Positions 45,568-55,818 of a stretch of DNA of 64,000 nucleotides are shown in pieces. Source of the DNA: Apiosordaria backusii (lineage: Eukaryota; Ascomycota; Sordariomycetes; Sordariales; Lasiosphaeriaceae); NCBI GenBank assembly GCA_030549205.1, contig JAUKTV010000005.1:496001-560000 (forward strand). Reading direction: 5' to 3'. Numbering within the stretch: position 1 is the stretch's first letter; every line of letters starts with the position of its first letter. The notes beneath the pieces were generated by a model. That model did no database searches and was not told where the DNA came from. It saw nothing but the letters and a program-made list of their open reading frames with translations. The translations under genes were made by a program, and so were the position numbers.

Positions 45568-48500
45568 TCACGGCCAATTCCCATCCCCCTCCCCCGCACC
45601 ACCACCACCAGGGACATCCCTCTCCGCCTGCCCCCCCGTATCAACAGCGAAATCCCCACCCCACTCGTTGACTTGGGAGGTATTAACCACCGAACCCTTA
45701 TCACTACCCCCCTTCTTCTTCCTCTCCCCTTTCTTCCCACCGCTACCACTGTTACCCTTCCCCCCATCATCACTCCTATTCCCCCCCGTAACACTACTCG
45801 CCACAGCAGCAACCAACCCCCCCAACCCCGATCCAACCCAGCTCAACGTCCCCAGATTCTTCCCCAGTTTTGCTCCAGACGGCTGATCATCAAACCCATC
45901 ATCTTTGGCAGGTGGAGTAGGACGCGAGGGAGTAGGTGTTCTAAACTCCCCATCAGCCTTCCCTTTCCCTTTCTCCTTCTTGTTGTTGTTGTTGTTGTTG
46001 GGGGTGGAAGGCCCAGGTGTCTCTGTCCAGGAGCCAGGCATGGACATCTCGCTTGTTCTTGCTGTGTTGTCGTGACCTTTCTTACCACTGCCACTGGGTG
46101 ACTTTTTAGGGGTGGATTTGGGAGTAGACTTGTGGCGGTTGGGATTATCCCAGGGGTTAGGGGCGTCGTCGTCGTCAATGAGGTCTGTGACGAAGGCTTG
46201 GAAGGGGGAGATGCTGCTGTTGTTGCCTGCTTCTGCTTCTTCTTCGGCGATGGCAGCGGCGAAGTTGGTGACTCTTTTTGGTTTGCGGGCACCTGGACCA
46301 CCGGCCACGGGGGAGGTTTTTTTGGCTGGGGAGGGGGGTTTGGAGTTGTTGTTTCCCCAGTTGCCGTCTCCGTTGTTATCGGCGGAGGTATCGTTGTTGT
46401 CCTTGCCCCAGTCGTCGTTGTTCTCCTTGCCCCAATCGTCGTTGTTGTCACCAGAGTTGTCGTTCCAGTTCCCGTTGTTGTCGTTGGAGGTGTCGTTACT
46501 GTCAGCAGGAGGGGCGTCGTTCCAATCCGAGTTGTTGTTCTCGGCGGACGTGTCATTGTTGTCGCCAGAGGTCGTATTCCAGGGATCATCAGCACCGCCG
46601 TTGTTGGAGGCGTCGTTGGAGGTGTCATTGTTGCCGCCCCAACCTCCGTTATCGTCATTGGAGGTATCGTTGCTGGTGTTCCAATCGCCGTTATTGTTGT
46701 CATTGTTGGACTTGTCGCCGTTATCGGACGCGGCTTTGGTGCTACCGGTGAACTGGACGGTAGGAGATGGAGACTTCTGCTGACTTCCGCCGCCCTTGTT
46801 GTTCCCTCCTTTATTCTTGCTCCCTCCGCTGTTGTTCCCTCCCGAGTTTGAAGCCGTGTTTGAACCCCCCTGTTGCGTCCCGGTTGACCCCTGGCCTTGA
46901 GCTTCGGGTGGCGCATTATTTTGATACATGGTAGGCACCGGATTCGGCAATTGCCATGAGCCAGGCACATGCTGCCATTGATGGTGTCCAGTCATTCCAT
47001 GCGGGGTGAAATTCTGGGGAACGTAAGAACCGGGCACCACGGGAGGCGGTGGGCCATACGCGCCCCAGACAGCGCCGTTGAGGTTGTAGGGCGAAACTAA
47101 GCCTGGATAGGGGTAGCTAGTAGGATGTCTGCAAGGCTCCCTGTAAGCCTCCCTGGGGAAGTCGAGGCGCTGGTGCTCGCGATGGGCAGGAGCTTGTGCA
47201 GTAGTCGGGGAGGATGTGCAGCTGCAGAATGCTGCTGGGCTGGGCTATCAAAAACTTGGACGTGGCCATCTTGGTAGTAGGCGTTGCGCGGTGGTCGAAC
47301 GGAAGAAGAGCCAGACGGGACGTGCTGGACGGTAACTGGTTTCTGCGCGGGAGTAGAGCCTTTGTTGTTGGGCTTGCTGTTCGAAGCCTGGCCACCACCA
47401 CCATCGGCCTTTTTCTGCTGATCAGACTTATTGTTCTGGTTTTGGGCATTGCCAGAGCTGTTGCCACCGCCCTTCTTGTTGTTATTCTGAGAATTGTCTT
47501 GCTTGCCCTTGTCTTCCTTCTTATCATCTTTTTTGTCATCCTTCTTCTCGTCTTTCTTATCATCCTTCTTGGCATCCTGCTTGTTCTTGTCATTGCTGGC
47601 AGAGCCACCCCTCTTTTTCATGCATTCGGTGAGCAGCGCATTGGCTATATCCTTCCTGCTCCGGGGTATGTTCAGCTCTTGGCCCAGAAGTCTTCGGCCC
47701 AGGATGCAATTCTCGCAGCCGCATTTGGGATGAGGATCCGGGTCTGGGGCGATGAATTCGTCAGGAGGAGTTCGAGATTCGTCTTGCTTCCCCTTGTTGT
47801 TCTGGTTGTTCTGGTTGGACTTGCTCTCTTTGTTCTTGTCATCCTCCTTCTTCTTGTCGTCGCCCTTGCTCTTGTCATCCCCCTTCTTGTTGTCCTCGGG
47901 TTTCTTCTCTCCCCCCTTGGGCTTGCTGGATTCGCCCTTTGTCTCGCCCTTCAGCGGCAGTGGCTTGGATTTACCAGGTGACTTGTGGTTCTGGCCGGCG
48001 TACTTGACCTCAAGAGTGTGCTCCCCCTCGCTGTCTGAATAGACCTGAACGGCAACCTTGGGTTTTTTGTTGTTGGTGGCCTTGGTATCCGAAGGTTTCT
48101 CCTTGGTGACAGGAGACTTTTTCTCCCCTTCTTGAGGCTTTTTATCCTCCTTGGGTTTGGGGGAGCCGGATTTCTTCTCTTCCTTTGGCGAGGATGGCTT
48201 GGGGTCACTTGGCTTGCTCTTCTGTTGCCGGTCGCGAGTCGTAGCATATGCGACCGCTACAGCCATGGCACGCGGCTCCTCATCAGAGTCCACTGAAATG
48301 ATCTCGGCAAGCCGCTTGGTCTTGAGTGCCTCTTCCTCCGCCTTCTTTTTGGCATGCTCGACTGCAGCCTTCGCCTTCAGTGCGGCTTCCGCAGCCGCCG
48401 CTTCCGCCGCAGCTTTGGCTCTCGCCTTGTGACAGGTCTTGTGCTCGCGGTGCTTACGGGGCTCGCGGGACTCGTGGTGCTTGTAATGCTCATGGCGCTC

Positions 48501-48788
48501 GCGGTGCTCACGATGCTCATGAGTCCGGTGCCTGGAAGTATCCCTATGCCTGGAGCGGTGCCTGTGTCGGGAAGTGGACCTGTGTCTCGTAGTCGAACGA
48601 TGTCTGGATTTGGACCGATGTCTAGAATCACGATGCTTGGAGTCCCTGCCTCTGGGTGAATCTCTCTCCTTGTCCGCCGACTTTCCAGATGACCTCCTTC
48701 TCTCAGGTTCAGGCTCGGTCATTCTGGCCTTCTCGGTGCGGGTGAGATTGCGACCCAGAATCCACTCCATCATGGAGTTGGGAGGCAT
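45568..48788 (-). CDS. Low-complexity protein of unknown function (Arg/His/Ser-, Lys- and Asn/Asp-rich)
   Basis: The start is the ATG at 48788, in context ACCATGC, giving MPPNSMMEWILGRNLTRTEK. A basic Arg/His/Ser region with SRHRSTSRHRHRSRHR-type repeats follows, then Ala/Glu coiled coil, Lys-rich linkers and one compact patch KCGCENCILGRRLLGQELN. The second half is Asn/Asp/Gly-rich (DWGKENNDDWGKDNNDTS) with Lys/Pro segments, ending GEGDGNWP. The two halves lie in different frames. A third reading (AHREHQRLDFPREAYREPCR to YGPPPPVVPGSYVPQNF) links them, so an intron near 47200-47330 or a frameshift is required. A 56-nt GT-AG candidate from GTTCGACC to TTGATAG would fit. I do not recognise the family. 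The composition suggests a nuclear or condensate-forming protein. Confidence 0.65.
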
Positions 48789-48857
48789 GGTTGCGGTTGG
48801 CGAGTCGTAACGCACTCAGTGTAATTGGCAATGCCGAAAGTCAGGACGAAGAAAAGA

Positions 48858-48967
48858 ATCGACAGGAAGTGTCGATCCCGTAAAGTGAGAGTGAAGTAAA
48901 GAAAACAGGCCGGTAACGGCGCTGAAGGGTGACAGTGAAGTAAAGAATCGAGAAGGAGTCTCTCGAT
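48858..48967 (-). repeat. Pair of ~90-nt tandem units, each with an ATCGA-type hairpin
   Basis: Hairpin A is ATCGACA-GGAAG-TGTCGAT (48858-48876). Hairpin B is ATCGAGA-AGGAGTC-TCTCGAT (48947-48967). Both are preceded by AAGA and followed by CCC, and GTGAAGTAAAG occurs in each unit. The stem bases differ between copies in a paired way (ACA/TGT against AGA/TCT), so the structure is kept while the sequence changed. Confidence 0.6.
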
Positions 48968-49475
48968 CCCACGGGATGAGGGTGATGGAAAGGAAACAAA
49001 ATGAGAGGGGCAATGCTGCCGACAGCGAAAGAGAGAGAACGACGAGATGGTAAATACCTGATCCGGCGTAAAGTTGGTGACCAGAGATCGAAGTAACTGC
49101 AAGAAGTAAGTCGCTGTGAAGGTGAGTAGGTGAAGACAGCGGTGCGAAGGAAAGCGGGAATAGTTGCTTCGTATTTGCTGGAAGAATTGGCTAGTACAGC
49201 GAAGTTGCTAATGGGTGGAAGGAAAAGTGAACAGCAACAGGAAAATGGCTGGCCGATTTCTGTAGGTGGGAAAGCGGGTCTGGTTGCCGGGGAGTTCGCC
49301 GTGAGGGTAGAGCAAGTCGCCAGAACGGAGCAGGACGCGTCGGTTGCTTGAGGTTTGACGTGAGGGGAGCAAGTCGAGGAAGCTGCTCAGAAGGCCGTGG
49401 ATCTGATGGGAGCATTGTCGACTACGTCCCCAGCCACCGAGATAAGGGTAGATACAGAGCTCCTATTACCGTTGG

Positions 49476-49574
49476 TCGATGCCTGCGGTTTGAGGCCCCA
49501 GCGAGATTTTGGTTTGACTTGATCGAACCCTCATCGACATCTCTGTCGATGCCTGCAGTATGAGGTTCCTGGCG
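49476..49574. repeat. Diverged direct repeat 70 nt apart with an 8-bp hairpin
   Basis: TCGATGCCTGCGGTTTGAGG (49476-49495) recurs as TCGATGCCTGCAGTATGAGG (49546-49565), and both are followed by similar CC(C/T)(C/G)GCG sequence. Overlapping the second copy is the perfect hairpin CATCGACA-TCTC-TGTCGATG (49532-49551). Confidence 0.6.
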
Positions 49575-49831
49575 TTGATTCCCACTGTGGCTCCCAGTAT
49601 CTCCCTGCTCGTCAAAACCCTTCTCTGATATCCCATATCCGATTTCCGTCTTAGCCACGAGAAACCCACAAGCAGAAGAATTCGACACATAAAAACATAG
49701 AAAAGAAAAAAAGATACATTATCATCCCCATCACGCCGTATATATCCACATAGTTCAAAACTCAATCATGTACTGTGTCCCAGTCATACCCTCACGCCCC
49801 TTCCCTATCACCACCATCAACCCCATCACAC

Positions 49832-50647
49832 CTACAACTTCGCCCTCTCCCTCAACTCCTTCTCCTCCCACCTCTTCTCCCCCCTGCAATTCCTCCACAA
49901 CCCCCACCCCCCAACCACCAACGCAAGCGGAGGACAAACCCAAAGCAACCACCCCCACCACCTCGGACTCTTCCTCTCCACCTCCCCCATCACCCTCTCC
50001 AACTCCCTCTTCAAATCCTCCTTGTCCCCATCATTCCAAACCGTCACCCCCCCACCAAACTCCGCCCTCTCCACCTTCCTCATCACCCCCCCCTGGCTCC
50101 TCACCCGGTTCTCCGCATCCTCCCTACTCAAATGCCCATCCCTCCTCATCAACCTCTCCAACTGCACCCCCTCATCCCTCACCCCCACCACCATCACCGT
50201 CCCCACATACCGATCCAACCTGCTCTCAAACAGCAGCGGCACATCCAGCACCACCGCCCTCTTCCCCTTCAGGTACTCCCTCACCACCGCCCAAAACATC
50301 GCTTTGCGCACAGCAGGGTGCACAATCCCGTTCAGCACCCCCCTGTCCCTCGCCCTCTCCTCGCTGGTCCCAAACACTCTCTTCCCCAGCGCGGGCCGGT
50401 TCAGCGGGCGGCCTTTGCCGTCGGGGCCGTTTTCTGGCATTTCATCCGACACAGGAACGAGCAAGTCCGGGGTGGTGGGCAAGAAATACTTGACAATGGC
50501 GTTGTAACCCGGGGTGCCGGGCTCGACGACTTGGCGGGCGATCAGGTCGGCGTCGATGATGGGGAGGTTGTACGGCGGCTGGGACAGCAAAGAGGAGACG
50601 GTGGATTTGCCGGTGGCTATCGAGCCGGTGAGGCCTATTAACAACAT
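49832..50647 (-). CDS. CAB5: Dephospho-CoA kinase
   Basis: This single 271-codon exon begins MLLIGLTGSIATGKSTVSSL, with the P-loop at residues 6-15. IIDADLIARQVVEPGTPGYN is the CoaE family's substrate region. RAVVLDVPLLFES holds the conserved Asp-Val-Pro-Leu-Leu-Phe-Glu motif, and RMMRRD-like ERLMRRDGHLSREDAENR forms the lid. The enzyme phosphorylates the 3'-hydroxyl of dephospho-CoA, the last step of CoA synthesis. A C-terminal Trp/Leu-rich hydrophobic segment (WWGWLLWVCPPLALVVGGWG, about 228-248) followed by a basic tail suggests a membrane anchor. No intron is required. The start is the ATG directly before the P-loop strand. Confidence 0.94.
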   Translation of the reverse strand: MLLIGLTGSIATGKSTVSSLLSQPPYNLPIIDADLIARQVVEPGTPGYNAIVKYFLPTTPDLLVPVSDEMPENGPDGKGRPLNRPALGKRVFGTSEERARDRGVLNGIVHPAVRKAMFWAVVREYLKGKRAVVLDVPLLFESRLDRYVGTVMVVGVRDEGVQLERLMRRDGHLSREDAENRVRSQGGVMRKVERAEFGGGVTVWNDGDKEDLKRELERVMGEVERKSPRWWGWLLWVCPPLALVVGGWGLWRNCRGEKRWEEKELRERAKL

Positions 50648-51537
50648 CTTGGCGGTTGGTTGCTTTTATATTATTATCAAGATGTGGGTGCTGATGTTGT
50701 CGGCGACGGGAATTGAAAAATGGTTGTGAGAATTATTAGGTGTGAATGAGTGTGAGCCCCAGATATCTTAAAGTTCTCTCAAGTGAGTGGAAGCGGGTTT
50801 CGTTAGCCAGTTGTCTGGCAATCGTATGATGCGGGGAGAGGGATCCTCCCTTCTCGATCTCCCCTTTGCCGAGCTTCAAGTTCCCCCCAGTTCGATTGAG
50901 CTGAAGTGCATGCCTTGGCAGCCTGTTTAACCCGCCTTCGTCATTGCTGCAGACAATGGCGGCAGCAACACCCCCGCATAACATTCCCCCTCCCAATCAT
51001 GCAGTGAGACAGTTAAGGCCCGCCAAGCCGTGTCAAATCTGGGGTGCGCTTTGCATGTGTCAGGGATCCTTGGCTTCTGTAGCGGCCCGCTCTCAGCCTC
51101 ATTGCTCCGTTTTTGACCTCCTCCATAGCATCAACAAGCACACTTCATCATCACCAAAGACTGCGTAAACAAAGTTCATCAACCGAGTGTATTGAGCATG
51201 ATAAACCAGGGCCATGACTATCCCATAAACTCCACCCATAAAGAGACGATGCCTTATCCCTCGTACGCCAACGCCAACGCCAAAGCAACCCATGTCCCAT
51301 CGCAGAATACTCCGTGATATTTTCCCAGCTGGTGCGCAAAATATGACCATCAATGGAACCTTGATGCTCATTCTTGTATCATCTTTGAGAAAAGGAACAA
51401 AAACCGAAAGATCTAAGGCAAAGCAGCCAAAAGGAGATTCGCAATAGTCATCGCAAAGATGAAGCAATCGCTAACACCATCATCAGATCAGCCAATGTGA
51501 TCGAGAGTTCACATGTGTGTGAGTGTCCACTTACCAT
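50648..51537. other. Intergenic region before dephospho-CoA kinase
   Basis: This is promoter for the kinase and 3' flank of the hypothetical gene at 51538. A donor-like GTAAGT lies three bases after that gene's stop, so a 3'-UTR intron is possible. The 122-codon minus frame at 51099-51467 has no family features and is not called. Confidence 0.4.
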
Positions 51538-52798
51538 TTAGACATCCGGGGGAGGCTCAAGACGCTTCGCGTAAAACCAACCATCGCGAACACACCACTT
51601 GTGCTTAAGCTTGTCGATCTGGCGACGCTGGTAAAGACCCCAGTGGCCGTCCACCTCCTCTACCCACCACTCCTTGAACGGATCTTTATTGGCAGGCATA
51701 AAATCCTGGGGCTCAAAGCATCCCTCCTTTTTGGCATACTCAATGTCAGCAGCCAGTCGCTCGCTCTGAGTAAGACCAATACCCAACGAAGGCTCAAACT
51801 GCACACGTGGCCGCGCACCAGGAATCGGAGGAGCTGGAATACCAGGCTGACCATTGACTGGCATCTGCATCAAAGGATGCATCATGGGTTGAGCGATGCC
51901 GGCGCCAGGGGCACTGGGGCCCATGGGGGCACCGGAAACACCTGGCAGGACCATAGAAGGCATACCAGTGCCGGGCATGAAACCAGGAGAGGGCATCATG
52001 GGGCCCTGAGGACCCATCATGTAGCCTCCAGGGACGGCATAACCACCCATCTGGTACAGGGGGATGCTCTGGCCGGTAGCCTGTGAATATCGTGGTTAGC
52101 AGAGACCTCAAAAAAGAACGAGGTTTGAAAGCATATTGACAACCACTCGGTCGCTTGTTCAATTGCTGGATTGTTCAAGAGAGATGAACGCTGCTGGTGT
52201 CTATTACCTGAGGATACCCGGGCATCGGACCGGCGATATAGCCCATGGGAGGGTCGCGACGGGGAATGTAGGTTTGGGTGATAGGCCCAAACTGGGTGGA
52301 GGGCACCTGAGGTTGGAAATGAATGCCATTGGGATTCAAAACAGGTGGAATAGCGGGTGGGACGGGGATGGGGGGCAGAGGAAGCTTAGGATCAGCTGGG
52401 TCAGCGGCATTGCCACCGTTCTGGTTGTTCTGTCCCGACATTTTATTGATGGAAGAAGCGGCAGGCTTCTGGTTGAGGGGAAGACTCTTGCCGAGAAGAG
52501 GGTTCTTAATAGGAGGACGTTCGGTGGATGAGTCCTCAGACTGGTTGTCGGTTGACACTGGGTGACAGGCGGGGCAGCAGTTGGCGGGCTGCGTTGGTTG
52601 GTTGTTGATGGCCGCAGTGGCAGGAGCGGTGCCTGGGACCTCACGGCCTTTTCCGAGCTTGGCCAAATCAGCCTCAATAGCTTCGATTCTGCCAATCGCG
52701 GCCGCCAGCTTACGGGTGAGTTCATCATAGCGAGTAGTCGACTCTCTGTCGGTAGAGCCAAGGACAGGGCTGCTGACAGACCCACCGATGCCGGTCAT
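51538..52798 (-). CDS. Conserved-looking hypothetical protein, Pro/Met/Gly-rich with C-terminal compact domain
   Basis: Two exons (52208-52798, 51538-52080) give 377 residues. The start at 52798 (MTGIGGSVSSPVLGSTDRES) is preceded by CAAG. An in-frame ATG at 52942 would add 48 leader-like residues. A short coiled coil (TRYDELTRKLAAAIGRIEAI) is followed by a Cys pair in NCCPACHPV, long Pro-rich stretches and a Met/Pro/Gly-rich segment (GGYMMGPQGPMMPSPGFMPG). A folded-looking C-terminus ends the protein (SERLAADIEYAKKEGCFEPQ, DPFKEWWVEEVDGHWGLYQR, KHKWCVRDGWFYAKRLEPPP). I do not recognise the family. The Trp-rich C-terminus suggests a small domain. Its leader carries a TCGAC hairpin like those before the gene at 48788. 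Confidence 0.75.
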
Positions 52799-54309
52799 CT
52801 TGAAGTTCGGATTATGGTGAAGTATTCCGGTCGGCGGTGATAAGTGTGAAGTGTAGGGAAAAGAAAAAATCGACGAGAAGTCGAGAACCGGCGACCAAAT
52901 TTTATACTCGCCGAATCTGTCTCCATTCCCATCCCGATTCACTTGAGTGGACCCTCGACGGTTCAGGAGCTCACTTGAGCTTTGGCCAATGAAGCTATTG
53001 GCGGGCCCAGCATGGCATATTCACTCACTGACTTCAGTGCTCTTATCACTCCCAGCCACCCCTCAGGTTCAGATGGGAGCAACAACCACAAGGCAACAGC
53101 GTTTGCTTACCGTATCTCGAAGGATCCACATGTTTCTGGTTCGACTCCAGTGCCAGCGGTATCGTTGGGGGTTGCGTTGTCTATTTCCGCGTTCGTAGGA
53201 CGCTTTGGTGATGGGCCAGCAGGGGAGGCACATGTTGCTGACCTGAGGTATTGAATGTACGGCTGACTGACAAATCGGTGTTTGAAATGTGTTGAAATTA
53301 CGACGATTAAATGGCAAACAAAACCGGGCGAAAAGATCGGATCACGAGATGGGACACAGAGCGCACTTTGGCTATCAAGGAAGGCACGACGGGAGCAGCC
53401 AGTTCAGTATTGCTCACATCAATGGGCGAGGGAGCAATAATTCAGTCCTCTAGCTCCAGTATCGAGATGTCAAAGTGAGTCACTGTCCCGATGATGTAAT
53501 GGGGCTTCTAGTGGATTGAGGATCAGCAGATCTGAAGTATGGACTTCGTCGGTACATTTATTTCAATTCTTTTCTTGGGCTACTGCTTGAGATCCCTTTG
53601 TGGCCAACGTAAAAAGTATGGACTTCATTTTGTAGCGAAATAGCAGAATATAAGGCACCACATCAAGTCTCAAATTCCGAACCAGGCAATGTTGAAGTTG
53701 TTAGGCTATGGCCATCTTTTATCCAGTATACCGAGATATTCGAGATCAATTTAGGGCTGTGATATCAACAGATGAAAGTGATGGTTGCAGCCCCTGAATT
53801 GTGTGGCCTTGGCATCGGATAGCCCCCTTTTGACCATCAAATCCCATGTATGACAGTAAACATCTCAACTGCCTAGCACCACAGAGCCCAGTCAAATTCC
53901 GGCAAAAATGCCACCATTGATCGAAGTATGCCACATACCAATTCGTCCTGCCCCTTCAGACCCAAAAGGGGCATATGATTCTATATCACCACCAAACACC
54001 GCTATCATACAATTTCCATTGGGAGGAGAGAATACCCTTGCGCTATGCATAAATCCGTCCGCCACCCTAGGTACCACCCCTGGCCCAGTTTCCCTCACTT
54101 CATCTTCGTACACATCGCCAATTAGCCCTCAAAAAGGGTCCAATTTACGTATAACAACCACTGACAGCCAGGCAGCAAGTTTCAAAACAAGACTGCTGTG
54201 ATCTCTGGTCGATTAAAGAAGAGATATGTCGTCGGCGGAGCTCATAGGGGCCCCAAAGACGCCAACAATTCGTTTTTTTAGTAAGAACCAACATAATCAA
54301 GATCGCCCT
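52799..54309. other. Intergenic region between the hypothetical gene and TIM23
   Basis: No gene is supported. A hairpin TCGAC-GAGAA-GTCGA lies at 52870-52884 in the leader of the hypothetical gene. A B-box-like GGTTCGACTCC near 53138 could not be extended to a tRNA. The stretch 53260-54300 is featureless to me. Confidence 0.45.
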
Positions 54310-55093
54310 CTAAAGGTTCTCAAGTTCCTTGTGTTGTGGCTCGTTTGTGGGGAAGAATGTGCGCCGGGTGATCTATGATCGCAGGATTAGTTTCAGCCCC
54401 CAAAGAAAACGTCAAATCGCATTGTAGACCTACCGCCCAGAGACCAGCCACCGAGGCCACGAGACCGCTCGAAATCAGCATTGGCCGGATACCCCTCGTG
54501 CTCTTGAAAATCGCGCCGCTGATAGCACCGGCAAGAATCATATTGGCAGCATCGTGCTTCCCCCTCACATAGCCGATATACGAGTTGATGCAGTTGTACA
54601 CGATAGCCACAACACCCGCCGAGTTACCCAAGAAAGGTCCTCTCCTTGTGATCGAGTTGAGCACCGTGTTCAACCGCAACTTTGGCGGCTGGCCGGCCGA
54701 CTTCCTCAATCCTTCTTGCAGACCCCAAACACCTCCTATTGTCAGACCCGTCAAGTAGGTCACACCGGTACCGTAGCAGAGATCGTCGGTGAAGCCGCGG
54801 GATGGCAGTACCGATTGGCCGCCGGGAAGGTTTGTAAGGGCAGAATCTTCGAGGCTGAGGTAGTCGAGCGTGTCCTTGTCGATGCCGGCGAAAGCATGTA
54901 GTTGTGTGGGGTCGGCGAAGGACGAGGTGCCGAGGAATTGTTCAACGCCCTGGGCCTGGGTTGGGTCGAAGGGAGCTGGGGAGGAGGCATAGCCGGTGCT
55001 TGACGGCGGTGATTGTGTGGTGGGTGGCGGCGCAGTCGATGAGGGGGTTTGGGACGAGGACTTCTTGCCCGTCAGGGTATCCCAGAGAGACAT
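54310..55093 (-). CDS. TIM23: Mitochondrial import inner membrane translocase subunit Tim23
   Basis: Two exons (54434-55093, 54310-54372) encode 240 residues. The N-terminal intermembrane-space part (MSLWDTLTGKKSSSQTPSST, Ser/Pro-rich, then LSLEDSALTNLPGGQSVLPS) is followed by the PRAT-family membrane domain: DDLCYGTGVTYLTGLTIGGV, NSAGVVAIVYNCINSYIGYV, NMILAGAISGAIFKSTRG and PMLISSGLVASVAGLWAV, four predicted spans. Splicing the 61-nt intron replaces an unconserved tail by ITRRTFFPTNEPQHKELENL. Tim23 forms the presequence translocase channel of the inner membrane. The gene is divergent from TRM732 across 725 bp. Confidence 0.93.
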
Positions 55094-55818
55094 TTTGGTG
55101 ACGGAGTGATTAACCAGACTGAGAGATCACGATATCGAAGTCGAATCGGATGAAGTGGATACTGTACGATGGGGCGGGCGTCTACACGGCGGGTTCGCAA
55201 GACGAGATTTGGGTGTTGAGGTCTGAAGTGGGAGAGAGAGCTGCTGGTTCTAGGGTCACGTCGGCGATCGATAAGCAGTCAAAGCCAAAAAAAATTTACC
55301 AGCTACGGGAGTGGCCCGTGCACATTGCTCGGCTTGGCATCCGTGCTAAAGATCTACACAACTACCGTTGGAGGGCGGGAGTCAGTGTGCTGGAGAGATG
55401 AAATCTCGTACTGTACTTATCGATTGTTACATCCGTTTAAACATACCTATGACTAGGGAAAAGTTCTATTCAATTCAGGGTTGTAATGTGGTGGAACTGT
55501 ATCGATCTCCCCTATAATGACGGCAGCCAAGACCAAGGTGAGGACGGTGAGGCTGCTTGTAATTCACGGTGAGCCGTGACAACCCTATCCCGTACGGCAC
55601 CCAAAATTTCTCCCTCCTCTGGTTGTCGCAAATACAAGTCCAAATTACACTCATTCTGAGCTTACGGGATTGATTGTCGACGATCTGAGGGTTTGAAGAT
55701 TTGACGGTCTTTTGACTTCAACGCTGTTTGTTGAAGCCCGCGGCACTGCACCTTCTTTTTCACATTCATATTCCAGTACCCCTCCGTCTTTGATAAATTT
55801 ATCGAGACCCTGCCAAGC
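55094..55818. other. Divergent upstream region of TIM23 and TRM732
   Basis: Shared promoter region. No gene was recognised. Confidence 0.4.

Larger units (their letters stand above)
48789..49831. other. Leader region with repeated ATCGAC-type hairpins
   Basis: This is upstream of the Asn/Asp-rich gene and the 3' flank of dephospho-CoA kinase. It contains three short hairpins and a diverged direct repeat, listed separately. No protein-coding gene is supported. Confidence 0.5.

Noticed and set aside
46112..46851. Long Val- and Ser/Leu-rich plus-strand frames
   Set aside because: They are shadows of the Asn/Asp codon repeats of the minus-strand gene.
51099..51467. 122-codon minus-strand frame
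   Set aside because: Lies in the 3' flank of the hypothetical gene. No coding features.
53100..53175. Possible tRNA around GGTTCGACTCC
   Set aside because: Only a four-pair T stem fits. No matching acceptor strand or anticodon arm exists.
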